A DNA stretch of 56,386 bases, from positions 1 through 56,386 of the forward strand of contig CATLOT010000024.1 in the NCBI GenBank assembly GCA_950054155.1. The letters are read 5' to 3'. The position numbers and the translations under genes were made by a program. Each line of letters begins with the position of its first letter. Within the stretch, counting starts at the first letter, position 1. Shown here in pieces: positions 16,897 to 25,867 of this stretch. Source of the stretch: an uncultured Bacteriovoracaceae bacterium. GTDB taxonomy: Bacteria; Bdellovibrionota; Bacteriovoracia; Bacteriovoracales; Bacteriovoracaceae. Under the pieces are notes generated by a model. That model was not told the origin of the DNA, ran no database searches, and was given only the letters and a program-made list of their open reading frames with translations.

Positions 16897-18102
16897 ATGA
16901 ACCGTCGAAGCTTTTTAAATACCCTAAAAAATGTCTCTCTCTCTGCTTTACCACTAAGCTTATTTCTTAGTTGTAATGAGAACGACCAAAATTTAAAAGG
17001 CAAAATTCTCACAATAGGAGAAAACTATAAAACTGGAGATAAGGAATCACTCGTCACTAAAGTTGATTTAAGCACTAAACGTGTTTCACAAAAAGTAATA
17101 CCCATAAGGTGGGGTCACATGGTTAGCTCTTATAAGAAAGATGAACTTCTCGCGTGTGGCTATAGTGCTAATCAACTGATTGTCTTAGACTCTGACGATC
17201 TCTCTATAAAGAGAAAGTTAAATATTCCAAAGTCATATGTATCCTCCGGCCACTTTCTCATTCAAAATAAGAAATTGTATGTCGGACTTTATCCACAATC
17301 CTATGATAAAACAGCAGCTCTTTTAATTAAAGATTTAGATAGCGAAAGCACATTAAAAATAGTTCCTTTTAAAAGCTATGGTTGCCACGATATTGTATCG
17401 TTTAATTCAAACCAAATTTTAGTTTCTCTAACTCCATCTAAAAAGGATGAAGGGTTTCTTTATCCTGATAAAAAAGGTGGTTTAGCCTTATTTGACACCA
17501 ACCATGACACCTTGAATGACTTAATCAATGTTAGCTATAACGGGTCGCCAGACCACCTTGAAGCATCAAGATCCGGCAATATTTTTCTTGGGATTACTCA
17601 ATTTATCCCTTTTAAAAATAAAAAATTCTTAGAAAGCTGCTTTAAAAATAAGTATCTTTCTAGAAAGGATATTTTTAACCCCACTGCTATTCGGCAAGAA
17701 AAAATAGGAATTCATCGACCACTTGTAAAACTTAGCATTTCGAAAAATCAGATTGATACTAAGGAATTACATCTCGTTAATGGAAAACAACAAAAAATTC
17801 TCTCTTTTGCGAAAGATGAAAGTAACGATAAAATTTTCATGACCTGCGGCCACTCAAATCAGCTAATATGCTTTAATTCAAAAACGGGTGAACTCATAAA
17901 GTCTTGGGATGGCAGTATATTCAACCTAAATAGTCTACAGGGAGTCTGTATTCTTAATGAGAACTATATTGCCGTTTCAGGAGATAAAGAAAATATTGTC
18001 ATCTACTCCACTCGTAATGAACGAATTTTTCATACGTTTGTTACTAAGCTACATTCTTCTACACATCTTTCAATTATCGAAGCATCAACTATATTATCTT
18101 AA
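16897..18102 (+). CDS. Exported beta-propeller-like protein (DUF1513-type), Tat/lipoprotein signal
   Basis: 401 residues. The N-terminus MNRRSFLNTLKNVSLSALPLSLFLSC combines a twin-arginine RRSFL motif with a lipobox-like SLFLSC, so a Tat-exported lipoprotein is likely. The rest contains repeated blade-like segments (KILTIGENY, ELLACGYSANQLIVLDSDDLSIKR, NYIAVSGDKENIVIYSTRNERIF) like a seven-bladed propeller, with IPIRWGHM corresponding to the P-x-R-G-H region of the DUF1513 family. Its promoter suggests leaderless translation. It converges with the DUF420 gene, with 14 bases of overlap. Function unknown. Confidence 0.62.
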   Translation: MNRRSFLNTLKNVSLSALPLSLFLSCNENDQNLKGKILTIGENYKTGDKESLVTKVDLSTKRVSQKVIPIRWGHMVSSYKKDELLACGYSANQLIVLDSDDLSIKRKLNIPKSYVSSGHFLIQNKKLYVGLYPQSYDKTAALLIKDLDSESTLKIVPFKSYGCHDIVSFNSNQILVSLTPSKKDEGFLYPDKKGGLALFDTNHDTLNDLINVSYNGSPDHLEASRSGNIFLGITQFIPFKNKKFLESCFKNKYLSRKDIFNPTAIRQEKIGIHRPLVKLSISKNQIDTKELHLVNGKQQKILSFAKDESNDKIFMTCGHSNQLICFNSKTGELIKSWDGSIFNLNSLQGVCILNENYIAVSGDKENIVIYSTRNERIFHTFVTKLHSSTHLSIIEASTILS

Positions 18103-18631
18103 GCATAAAGAAAATTAAAACACCTGTAATAGATACGTATAACCAGATTGGAAAAGTTATTTTGGCCACCTTTCTATGAGTAGTCCATCTTCCCATAAAT
18201 GCAAAAGTAAATGTTGCTAAAATTAAGGGAACTTGTGCCATCGAAAGAACAATATGGCTAATCAAAGTAAAAAAGTAAATTGGCCGAATAAGACCTTGTC
18301 CTAAGAACTTAGTATCACCCTGGAAGTGATGATACGTTAAGTAAGAAACTAAAAATAGTGCGCTTGTGAGTCCTGCCGTGATCATTGTATTTCTGTGAAG
18401 CTTTTGCTTCCCGGCCTTTATAAACGACAAACCAACACAAAGAAGAACGGCGGTTAAAAGATTGAGAGTGCAATTCAAGTAAGGCAAGTATTGAACCCAA
18501 GTTAAACCTTGGCTTGAAGCGCTTTCTTTTGCATAGAGCCACCAAAATAGAAAAATGAATATTCCAATACTTAGTAGGAAAAAGATAAACCAGAGGTTTC
18601 TATTAGATTTAGTTTGTTTCAGATCCATCAT
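18089..18631 (-). CDS. DUF420 membrane protein (CtaM-like, cytochrome oxidase associated)
   Basis: 180 residues with five hydrophobic helices. The pattern LPYLNCTLNLLTAVLLCVGLSFI, KLHRNTMITAGLTSALFLVSYLTYHH and RPIYFFTLISHIVLSMAQVPLILATF is that of the DUF420 family, whose Gram-positive member CtaM is needed for haem-copper oxidase activity. Conserved histidines (HRN, HH, SHIVL) are present. It is the last gene of the respiratory operon, overlapping the preceding small gene. A role in oxidase assembly is inferred from family and neighbours. Confidence 0.78.
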   Translation of the reverse strand: MMDLKQTKSNRNLWFIFFLLSIGIFIFLFWWLYAKESASSQGLTWVQYLPYLNCTLNLLTAVLLCVGLSFIKAGKQKLHRNTMITAGLTSALFLVSYLTYHHFQGDTKFLGQGLIRPIYFFTLISHIVLSMAQVPLILATFTFAFMGRWTTHRKVAKITFPIWLYVSITGVLIFFMLKII

Positions 18632-18830
18632 TTAACGATTCATTAAAGTCTCTATTTTTAATGATTGTTTTATAGATCATATAAAAAGGAATATAGGTAA
18701 GAATGATAAAGCCACCTAATATATATACCAGATTCCCGCTTTTTGGATCATTCATAGAGCCCATGCAGCTTGGACATGCCATAAGCATCTCACAAGCCAC
18801 AAAAAGAAGAGCAGAAACTAGTTTTTTCAT
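18609..18830 (-). CDS. Small membrane protein with a CPSC motif
   Basis: 73 residues: a signal-like N-terminus (MKKLVSALLFVACEMLMA), then CPSCMGSMNDPKSG, one membrane helix (LVYILGGFIILTYIPFYMIY) and a charged cytoplasmic tail. The C-x-x-C motif just outside the membrane could bind metal or haem or be redox active. It lies three bases after the oxidase subunit III gene and overlaps the DUF420 gene, so it is part of the respiratory operon. An oxidase assembly or copper-handling role is possible but unproven. Confidence 0.62.
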   Translation of the reverse strand: MKKLVSALLFVACEMLMACPSCMGSMNDPKSGNLVYILGGFIILTYIPFYMIYKTIIKNRDFNESLNDGSETN

Positions 18831-18833
18831 ACT

Positions 18834-19472
18834 TTAAAGAAGGTAAACAAAGGTGAAAACAAGAATCCAAACGAGATCGACAAAGTGCCAGAAGAGGCCA
18901 GCGATCTCAAGAAGATTGTAATCACCATTATCAAAGCGACCATCTAAGGCCAATTTAAACATGTAAATGAGATAGAGCGTTCCAGAGAGAACGTGAAGTC
19001 CGTGAAACCCCGTAATCGCAAAGAAGGTTGCAGAAAAGAGTCCGGTACCTTTCTCATAAGTATTAAATGTCATCCCCATATCGTGGAGGAGATGGCTATA
19101 CTCGTACATCTGCATACCAAGGAAACCTAAACCACCAAGGCAAGTAAGACCTAGCCAAAGACGAATTCCCTTTGGGTCACGCAACTTACAAGCATCAATG
19201 GCCATAACCATTGAAACAGAGGAGCAGATAAGCCAAAAGGTCATAAAACCAGACAGACCAACACCACCAAGTGCCTCTACGGGATTAGGCCATTCATCGA
19301 ACATTTGGGCGCGAAGAATTCCGTAAGCCAGGAGGAAGCCAGAAAAAGACATGGCATCCGTACCTAAGAAAAGCCACATGCCTATTTTACCAGGGCTAGC
19401 TTTTCCGAATTGGGGATCGTCAGGGTAAGGCAATGGTCCATCATGACCAGCATTCTTAACTGCTGTGCTCAT
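18834..19472 (-). CDS. Haem-copper oxidase subunit III
   Basis: 212 residues with five membrane helices, the short form of subunit III. Diagnostic stretches are GKIGMWLFLGTDAMSFSGFLLAYGILR near the N-terminus, FFAITGFHGLHVLSGTLYLIYM and the C-terminal NLLEIAGLFWHFVDLVWILVFTFVYL. It overlaps the octaheme cytochrome gene by one base. No subunit I or II is in the window, so this copy is separated from the core oxidase genes and tied to the bc-type complex, suggesting a physical or regulatory link between the two. Confidence 0.9.
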   Translation of the reverse strand: MSTAVKNAGHDGPLPYPDDPQFGKASPGKIGMWLFLGTDAMSFSGFLLAYGILRAQMFDEWPNPVEALGGVGLSGFMTFWLICSSVSMVMAIDACKLRDPKGIRLWLGLTCLGGLGFLGMQMYEYSHLLHDMGMTFNTYEKGTGLFSATFFAITGFHGLHVLSGTLYLIYMFKLALDGRFDNGDYNLLEIAGLFWHFVDLVWILVFTFVYLL

Positions 19473-22306
19473 TATTGTTTACTCCAAAACTTAGTGTTCT
19501 TAGTTGGTAGTTTTTCCGTACCAAACTCATAAATTAATTTTGTAAGAGCATCAATCTGACGATCAACATCTCCACCTAGGATATCAGGAGAAGTACTTTC
19601 ACCATCCATCCAAAAGTTTGGCATCAGAGTTCCAGGTAGAATTGCCTGAGGATCCTCAAGCCACTTCTTAGTCCATGAAGGACGAAGTCTTCTTCTTGCA
19701 AAGTAGAGGTTAGGCGCAGAAGGATCATCATTATTGAATCCAGCTGTGTGGCAACTTGCACATGCCATCTCATCCCAAAGCTTCCAAGCGGCATCTTTCT
19801 CGCCTGGTTCCCAATTCACAATCTTAGAGCGGTCAACAAGTGTCGGCTGCTTTGCCTTGTGCTGGAACATGGTAACGATCTGATTTCTCTCTTCATCAGT
19901 TAAGTTATAAGAAGGCATTCTCACAGATAACCAAGGTCTAATCGGATACACATTGTCGAGGAAGTAATGGAACCAATCAACTTGAACTCTGTGCCCTTCA
20001 TTAACAAGACGTGGAGGACCTTCATTGAGATCATCTTCGTACTTCGCAAGAATATCCCCACGAACTCCATCAATTTGGTGACAGCCTACACAGTTAAACT
20101 TGTTAACAACTTTCATTCCTTCAGCGACGATTTTTTCATCGGCATCAAGACGCTTAACACCCGTAAGTGGAATCTTCTCACTTACCTGACCAAGAATAGC
20201 GATAGTCATTGTTTCCGCTTCTCTGTCAGTTAAGTAGAAATTAGGCATTCTTGTAAGATCCTTAAATGGCTTATCGATACCGATATCCCAGCGTCTCGGA
20301 TCAAGGAGGTGAGCTTTAATCCAACCATCTCTTGTATGCTCAACTTGTTTTTGAAGACCAAAACCAAATTGAGTAAGCGGCTTAGAACCTTCATTAGTAA
20401 GTTCAGGTCCAATTGGAGCTCTTCCTTCAAAACCGTCGATATTGTGACAAGAGTAACATCCATACTTCCCTACCGAGCGGTAACCAAGTTCGAGTGTTCT
20501 TTCTCTATCACTCATTTTAGCAAGTTTTGCTCTTGCAACCTCTTCAGTATCAAAAGCCGATAAGTAAGAGACAAGAATCTCATCACGTGATTCCTTATCC
20601 ATTTCCTTAAAAGTGTACTTTTCAAACTTCTTGTTACGAAGACTTAGTAAGTAAGCAGCAATATCATTTGCCTCTTTGTCTGTGAGACGGAAAGAAGGCA
20701 TGATCGTGTTCTCATCGTAATGACTTGGCTTCTTTAACCAAGAGACAAGCCAGTCAGGATCAACTTTTGACCCTGTACCGTAGAGGTAAGGTCCAGCATA
20801 AGCATTGATCTTTTCAGACTCCGCTTCCATGCCTTCAACACCGTGACAGCCCATACAACCAACTTGGGCCGTAAGCTCTTTACCAGCTTCGACATCACCA
20901 CCGGTATATTTCATAAATGGTCTGTAGGACTTTGACTTCTCCCAAACAAACTCAGCAATAGCATTTACTTCAGCGATATTCTTAACCATATGTTTTGGTT
21001 GAGAGTTATTGGACTGATTGAAAAAGCTAGGCATCATCGCGTTTGGATTAAAAGACTTTGGATCCCATACCCAGTTTTTAAAGAATTCTTTATCAACTTT
21101 AGAAGCAATCTTTTCTAAGCTCGGCCCAGGTTTTCTCTTATGTTCCCAACCTTCAATTTTGTGACATCCATAACAACCGTATTTTTCGATGTTCTGGCGA
21201 CCTTCGTTAAGAACTGTTGCCCCTGGGATATGCTCCACACCCTGATGACATTTAACACAGCTAGCTTCTGTATGCTTAAGTTTAAGCATTGGAGAAGGAA
21301 TACGGTGTGGCTCGTGCCATGCGTACTTCTCTTCCCACTCGGCTCTCTCTTCTTCGTCTTCTGGCCAGTGAGCAACACTCGTAAAGTCATTAACTCTGTG
21401 CCCTTCACCACCGTGACAAGTAGTACACCCTGTTTGCTTCATTGGGTGAGGTGAATCACGGCCTACCATTAATTCAAGATTGGGGTGAGTCTTGTGAGGG
21501 TTAGGCTGATCTTCATAACCAGCTTGATCGATAAATGTGTGACAAGTAATACAACGATCAACACGAGGAACCTGTTGGAAGTAACGATCGTCTGTGATGT
21601 TTTCAAGAACAATTTGCTCAATCTTGAGTGTAGGATCTAAGTAATCAAGAAAAGGCGCGTTTCGAATAGCAAAAATCGGCCCCATTTCCGTTTTCTTGAG
21701 AGCCTTCTTAACAAGGTCTCTCGTCACAGTCATTTTTTCAATACTTCTCTCTACTGTAAGAACCTCTGCTTGAAGCTCTTCCTTCTTCTTCATAAGAGAT
21801 TTCTGCTCGGACTGAAAAGCCTTCATACGGTCTTTTGACTCAGCAAATTTCTTCTTAAATTCTTTAAGGTTTGCGAAAACAACTGCTTTATTGTCTTTAC
21901 TCTTGAGTTGAGCTTGCTCGTACTTAAAAGTATAGGCGGCTACCTGCGAGTTCAAGGTACCATTAAGAATGGTTTCGGCCTTAACTTTCTTACCAATTTT
22001 GGTTAGCTCTTTATCGACTTTAATGATGTCTTGCTTTCTTTTAGAAACAACTTTTTCAGCTTCTTCTAGCTTAGTTTTAAGTTCAGTCAGTTTTTCCTGA
22101 TTGATGTCTTTCTCAGCCAAATCAAGCTTTGCTTGAAGTTTTTCCTTCTTGATTTTCATCGCCTCGATCTGAACTGCTTTCCATGGACGAATATAATCAT
22201 CAAGGAAAACCCAAACAGTAATCATGAGGAATAGGACTGAAAGAAACGCAAATAGCTTATTAAGCTTATTTGTGTCGTACGCCATACCTGGTTCTAATTT
22301 CTTCAT
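19472..22306 (-). CDS. Octaheme c-type cytochrome with coiled-coil stalk, bc complex component
   Basis: 944 residues. Order: an N-terminal membrane helix (about 17-36), a long lysine/glutamate-rich coiled coil (about 45-205), then eight CxxCH haem sites with first cysteines at 252, 294, 350, 378, 484, 617, 739 and 849. Haems 4-8 sit in repeated monohaem cytochrome c modules, each with a downstream M-P-x-F/Y motif (MMPSF, IMPSF, RMPNF, RMPSY, LMPNF) that can supply the methionine ligand; haems 1-3 are histidine-rich and may be bis-His. The gene follows the cytochrome b genes by 31 bases, where cytochrome c1 would be expected. It probably passes electrons from the Rieske protein to an oxidase. 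The coiled coil is unusual in this role. Confidence 0.88.
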   Translation of the reverse strand: MKKLEPGMAYDTNKLNKLFAFLSVLFLMITVWVFLDDYIRPWKAVQIEAMKIKKEKLQAKLDLAEKDINQEKLTELKTKLEEAEKVVSKRKQDIIKVDKELTKIGKKVKAETILNGTLNSQVAAYTFKYEQAQLKSKDNKAVVFANLKEFKKKFAESKDRMKAFQSEQKSLMKKKEELQAEVLTVERSIEKMTVTRDLVKKALKKTEMGPIFAIRNAPFLDYLDPTLKIEQIVLENITDDRYFQQVPRVDRCITCHTFIDQAGYEDQPNPHKTHPNLELMVGRDSPHPMKQTGCTTCHGGEGHRVNDFTSVAHWPEDEEERAEWEEKYAWHEPHRIPSPMLKLKHTEASCVKCHQGVEHIPGATVLNEGRQNIEKYGCYGCHKIEGWEHKRKPGPSLEKIASKVDKEFFKNWVWDPKSFNPNAMMPSFFNQSNNSQPKHMVKNIAEVNAIAEFVWEKSKSYRPFMKYTGGDVEAGKELTAQVGCMGCHGVEGMEAESEKINAYAGPYLYGTGSKVDPDWLVSWLKKPSHYDENTIMPSFRLTDKEANDIAAYLLSLRNKKFEKYTFKEMDKESRDEILVSYLSAFDTEEVARAKLAKMSDRERTLELGYRSVGKYGCYSCHNIDGFEGRAPIGPELTNEGSKPLTQFGFGLQKQVEHTRDGWIKAHLLDPRRWDIGIDKPFKDLTRMPNFYLTDREAETMTIAILGQVSEKIPLTGVKRLDADEKIVAEGMKVVNKFNCVGCHQIDGVRGDILAKYEDDLNEGPPRLVNEGHRVQVDWFHYFLDNVYPIRPWLSVRMPSYNLTDEERNQIVTMFQHKAKQPTLVDRSKIVNWEPGEKDAAWKLWDEMACASCHTAGFNNDDPSAPNLYFARRRLRPSWTKKWLEDPQAILPGTLMPNFWMDGESTSPDILGGDVDRQIDALTKLIYEFGTEKLPTKNTKFWSKQ

Positions 22307-22337
22307 CTTTATATGACCTTCCTTTAGGCTCTAAGGC

Positions 22338-23414
22338 TTACAGGTTCAACTCTAGTTCTGGTAGTGCAATGATGTACTTAAGTGAGAATAACCATCTCAA
22401 TACCATCTTAATTGGTAAGCTCATCATAAGAAGAAGCAACACAATAAAGATGTAGTAACGAATCATTCCAACTTTTTCGATCATCATCTTCCCGTACTTT
22501 GTCGCAGCAGACAGAGGAGGAAGAATAATAATATATCCAAGAGAGAGGATGATACCGAGGATCTCTCTTACAAACATATTTTCTGGCATGGCCGTATTAA
22601 GCCACTTGATCCACATAAACTCTGAAAGGTTTACGTTATATTCGGCAACGACCTTGTGATAATCCCAATATTCAAATGGTCCATAGAAAGTCCAGTTTGG
22701 CCCTCGAAGGAATGTCCCCACAATAATCAAGTACAGCCAAAGAACAAGCCAACCAAAGAGAAAGCCCCACATTGCAACTGGTCTTTCTGCGATTGTGTAG
22801 TAACCATTACCTTTTGGGTTTGTATCGATGTAAGGAATAGCAATAAGACCAACAACGACAACACCTGGAAGAACAACACCGGCCATCCACGGGTCAAAGT
22901 AAACAAGCATTTCTTGAAGACCAAGGAAGTACCATGGTGCCTTAGCTGGGTTTGGTGCCCAGGTGGGGTTGGCTGGCTCTTCAAGAGGTGCCTTGAAGAC
23001 GATCGCCCAGACAATCAAAAATGAAGTTGCGGCGATGATCATGAAAAGTTCTGTGTAAACAAGGTTTGGCCATGACCATACCTTCTCTCTATTTTCCGGC
23101 GTTCCTTCTAACGGACCTAGCCCTTCTTCAATACGAGCATCATTTTGAGCTGCCTTGTAGAAAGTGAACCACTGAAGAAAACCAACAGCAACAAGAAGGA
23201 TAATAATCGGGATATTATCCGGAAGAATTAAGATGGTGAAAAAGTTTGGATCAATCGCAAACCAGATTGATACGGGAATGATGAAAGCAAGTGACCAGTA
23301 AAGGAACTTCTTTGTTCCAACAACACGGTAGTACTTCATCATGAGGTAAAACAGAACACATACGGCCGGAAAGGAGCGAATGGGGTCTGCAAAATAGTTA
23401 ATTAATTCTCTCAT
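22338..23414 (-). CDS. Cytochrome b, C-terminal subunit (PetD-like) of a bc-type complex
   Basis: 358 residues with about eight hydrophobic segments. The quinol-site region reads NPAKAPWYFLGLQEMLVYFDPWMAG, where the PEWY signature of mitochondrial bc1 is APWY. The rest matches the C-terminal half of a split cytochrome b (GPFEYWDYH, REILGIILSLGYIIILPPL). It is longer than plant subunit IV, with an added N-terminal three-helix segment (ADPIRSFPAVCVLFYLMMKYYR...). It lies directly between the b6-type subunit gene and the octaheme cytochrome gene, in one minus-strand operon. The organisation implies quinol:cytochrome c oxidoreductase. Confidence 0.85.
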   Translation of the reverse strand: MRELINYFADPIRSFPAVCVLFYLMMKYYRVVGTKKFLYWSLAFIIPVSIWFAIDPNFFTILILPDNIPIIILLVAVGFLQWFTFYKAAQNDARIEEGLGPLEGTPENREKVWSWPNLVYTELFMIIAATSFLIVWAIVFKAPLEEPANPTWAPNPAKAPWYFLGLQEMLVYFDPWMAGVVLPGVVVVGLIAIPYIDTNPKGNGYYTIAERPVAMWGFLFGWLVLWLYLIIVGTFLRGPNWTFYGPFEYWDYHKVVAEYNVNLSEFMWIKWLNTAMPENMFVREILGIILSLGYIIILPPLSAATKYGKMMIEKVGMIRYYIFIVLLLLMMSLPIKMVLRWLFSLKYIIALPELELNL

Positions 23415-23476
23415 CTTATTACTATTCCTGTCTTATTCCTGTAATTTTCCTATTCAATTACCTAATAATCCTTCTC

Positions 23477-24259
23477 TTAAAGAGGTGCTGAAATACCACC
23501 GTCTTTTCTAACTCTCCAAAAGTGAACAGCAATAAGTGTTCCCACAACGAGAGGAATGAATACACAGTGAAGGATGTAAAATCTTAGTAGTGCTGGCTCA
23601 CCAACAAAACGTCCTGCAAGAAGCTGGAAACGGACGTCGTTCTTGTCTGATACGAGAACGAAGTCTCCAATTTGGGCAAGAGAAGCACCTGGACCACCGT
23701 GACCAAGGAATGGAGTTGCCTTTGCCATGTTCGCCCCAACAGTAATCGCCCAAATGGCAAGCTGATCCCAAGGGAGAAGGTAACCCGTAAAAGAAAGAAG
23801 AAGTGTGAGAACGAGAAGGATAACACCAACGCCCCAGTTAAACTCTCTTGGCGGTTTGTATGAACCTGTCATAAAGACGCGGAACATGTGAAGCCACGTT
23901 GTGATAACCATGGAGTGAGCACCCCATCTGTGAATCTCACGCATAATACCGAGAGGCACGTGCTCACGAAGTGCAATAATATCGTTGAAAGCATATTCCG
24001 CTGTTGGACGATAATAGAACATAAGAAGTACGCCCGAAACCGTAAGCGCAAGAAAGATAAAGAATGTAAGCCCACCCATACACCATGTGTATCCAAGCTG
24101 AACCCCTGACTTCTTTAACTTAATAGGGTGAAGGTGAAGAAAAACGTTACCTGCAACAACTGCTGCGCGGTTACGTGCATTGTCCGGTGGACCGTGGCGG
24201 AAAATTGATTTCCAAACCTGGGTCTCTCTTACTTTGTCGGCTAAACCTTTTGCTGCCAT
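23477..24259 (-). CDS. Cytochrome b6-type N-terminal subunit of a bc-type complex
   Basis: 260 residues, four core membrane helices. Haem-ligand histidines are seen in HRWGAHSMVITTWLH (helix B) and LHCVFIPLVVGTLIAVH (helix D); the second pair has 14 residues between the histidines, as in cytochrome b6 rather than mitochondrial cytochrome b. GYLLPWDQLAIWAITVG matches the conserved quinone-site segment. The N-terminal amphipathic region (VWKSIFRHGPPDNARN) is longer than in plant PetB. It follows the Rieske gene by 28 bases and precedes the PetD-like gene by 62 bases. Confidence 0.9.
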   Translation of the reverse strand: MAAKGLADKVRETQVWKSIFRHGPPDNARNRAAVVAGNVFLHLHPIKLKKSGVQLGYTWCMGGLTFFIFLALTVSGVLLMFYYRPTAEYAFNDIIALREHVPLGIMREIHRWGAHSMVITTWLHMFRVFMTGSYKPPREFNWGVGVILLVLTLLLSFTGYLLPWDQLAIWAITVGANMAKATPFLGHGGPGASLAQIGDFVLVSDKNDVRFQLLAGRFVGEPALLRFYILHCVFIPLVVGTLIAVHFWRVRKDGGISAPL

Positions 24260-24287
24260 TTCTTAAATCCTTATCTACAACAACTCA

Positions 24288-24788
24288 TTAAACTGAAAGA
24301 AATGAATTGGGATGATCCCATTGACCTTTTTCCCAACGATATACTTTTGTTTTATCTACTTTAATTTTTCCTTCGGCATTGAGAGAAATTGCATATCTCT
24401 CAAGTGGTCTTGGTGCTGGACCTTCGAAGTTAATACCACTCATGTAGTAACCTGAACCGTGACAAGGACACTTGAACTTTAGTTCAGCAGGAAGCCAGTT
24501 AGGAATACAACCAAGGTGAGTACAGATATTTGAAAGAGCAAAGAGCTTACCTTCAAGCTTTACCATCCAAACGCCGTAACCATTCTTATATCTTTCATCA
24601 ACACCCTCTTCGTAAACATCGGGAGTACCAGCAATGAATTCCATTTCTGGTTCAAAGTTTACGTTCGGGTAAGAATAACGAAATGCTAATGAAGCAAGGT
24701 TGGCACAAGCTGCACCAAACGCAATCCAAGCTACAGAAATATAGCTAAAGAACTCTCTTCTATTAAGACTTTGTCTTCTTTCACTCAT
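24288..24788 (-). CDS. Rieske iron-sulfur protein of a bc-type complex
   Basis: 166 residues from the ATG at 24788; a longer frame begins at a TTG at 24803 and is less likely. The cluster-binding motifs are CTHLGC and CPCHGSGY, with ligands C-x-H and C-x-x-H separated by 14 residues. The N-terminus has a twin-arginine-like NRREFF followed by a membrane anchor (FSYISVAWIAFGAACANLASLAF), typical for Tat-inserted Rieske proteins. It is the first redox subunit of the operon running to 18089. A 15-base inverted repeat (TTATGG-TTA-CCATAA, 24894-24908) precedes it, just after the HEAT-repeat gene. Confidence 0.93.
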   Translation of the reverse strand: MSERRQSLNRREFFSYISVAWIAFGAACANLASLAFRYSYPNVNFEPEMEFIAGTPDVYEEGVDERYKNGYGVWMVKLEGKLFALSNICTHLGCIPNWLPAELKFKCPCHGSGYYMSGINFEGPAPRPLERYAISLNAEGKIKVDKTKVYRWEKGQWDHPNSFLSV

Positions 24789-24909
24789 AAGACTAAACCC
24801 CAAACACTCATAACAAAGTGTTCATCAAAAATTTTGGCAGAAAATATCGTGCCTCGTAGTTATCATAATTTTCTTGGAAAATCAGCAGTTTAATTATGGT
24901 TACCATAAC

Positions 24910-25773
24910 CTACTTTTTCAATAAATTTAAGACTTCCTGTGCGAGGGCAGAAACTTTCAAACTTTTGTCTTGCTTCGCAACATTCTCTAATTGCTCATTC
25001 AATATCGGCCATTGATTTCTTTTTAGGGAAGTCAAAAGACTTAGTTTGAGAGCAACTACTTGGTCTTCATTTAGTGAAGAAGTTTTATTGCCAACCGGTT
25101 GAAGAAGTAAAATCTCCTTCAATGTTGGGATGGCCTTTTCGTTTTTATAGTTGGCTAATGCTGAAGCCACTGTGTAACGAAGAACGTTGTTAGGGTGACT
25201 GAGAAGGGCTTCGAGCTTTTCTTCAGCTTCAGGAACGCGGTGTGTAGCTAGCGCAAGTGCAGCTGCCTGAATCATGCCGACATCTTTATTATCGAGGTAG
25301 GCAATCACAGCGGGCCACTGCGTAAAACTAGATGTTTCAGGTAAGTTACCCAGTGCAACAATCGCGTGAAACCTCACCTTATCGTCGGAATCATTTAGCG
25401 CAGAACCAATTAATTCTGCTGAGTTCTTGTTACGCAAGGCGCCAGCAGCAACGACAGCAAATTGTCTTGTTCTGGGATCCTTAGCATCTGCATAAATTTC
25501 GTTGAGGTTTTCAATAAGCCATGGAATATCTTCAGCTGGAATACTTGAACTTGAAATAAGCTTGCTGAGTTCAAAGGCTGCTACCCAGCGGTTCCCAAAA
25601 GTCTTCGTGTGCATTTCGCGCACTAAATCTTTATAAGATCTTTCAGAAGAAAGAAGTTTAGTCACCCCAAAGACAACAAGTGCACCCACAAGAACAACAG
25701 CGATTGGCACCATAATGCCACTTGCAACCGGATTCTCGAGTATTTTTTTCTTTTTAACGTTTTCAGAACTCAT
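24910..25773 (-). CDS. Membrane-anchored HEAT-repeat protein
   Basis: 287 residues: a short basic N-terminus, one membrane helix (VASGIMVPIAVVLVGALVVFGV) and then a row of helical pairs of the HEAT / PBS-lyase type (AVVAAGALRNKNSAELIGSALNDSDDKVRFHAIVALGNL, QAAALALATHRVPEAEEKLEALL, RYTVASALANYKNEKAIPTL). Such domains are protein-binding scaffolds. It is encoded 121 bases upstream of the Rieske gene on the same strand, so it may help assemble or anchor the bc/oxidase complex; this is inferred from position only. Confidence 0.72.
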   Translation of the reverse strand: MSSENVKKKKILENPVASGIMVPIAVVLVGALVVFGVTKLLSSERSYKDLVREMHTKTFGNRWVAAFELSKLISSSSIPAEDIPWLIENLNEIYADAKDPRTRQFAVVAAGALRNKNSAELIGSALNDSDDKVRFHAIVALGNLPETSSFTQWPAVIAYLDNKDVGMIQAAALALATHRVPEAEEKLEALLSHPNNVLRYTVASALANYKNEKAIPTLKEILLLQPVGNKTSSLNEDQVVALKLSLLTSLKRNQWPILNEQLENVAKQDKSLKVSALAQEVLNLLKK

Positions 25774-25867
25774 AACGAATAACCAGATATAAAAACTTTA
25801 AGACTTCCATTTAATTAACGACCCACCCTAGAAAAAGGGTTTGCCTTAAAGTAATGTGCCTACGATT

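Noticed and set aside
24894-24908. TTATGG-TTA-CCATAA inverted repeat before the Rieske gene
   Set aside because: Could be an operator, but six-base arms occur often in AT-rich DNA; mentioned in the Rieske entry only.
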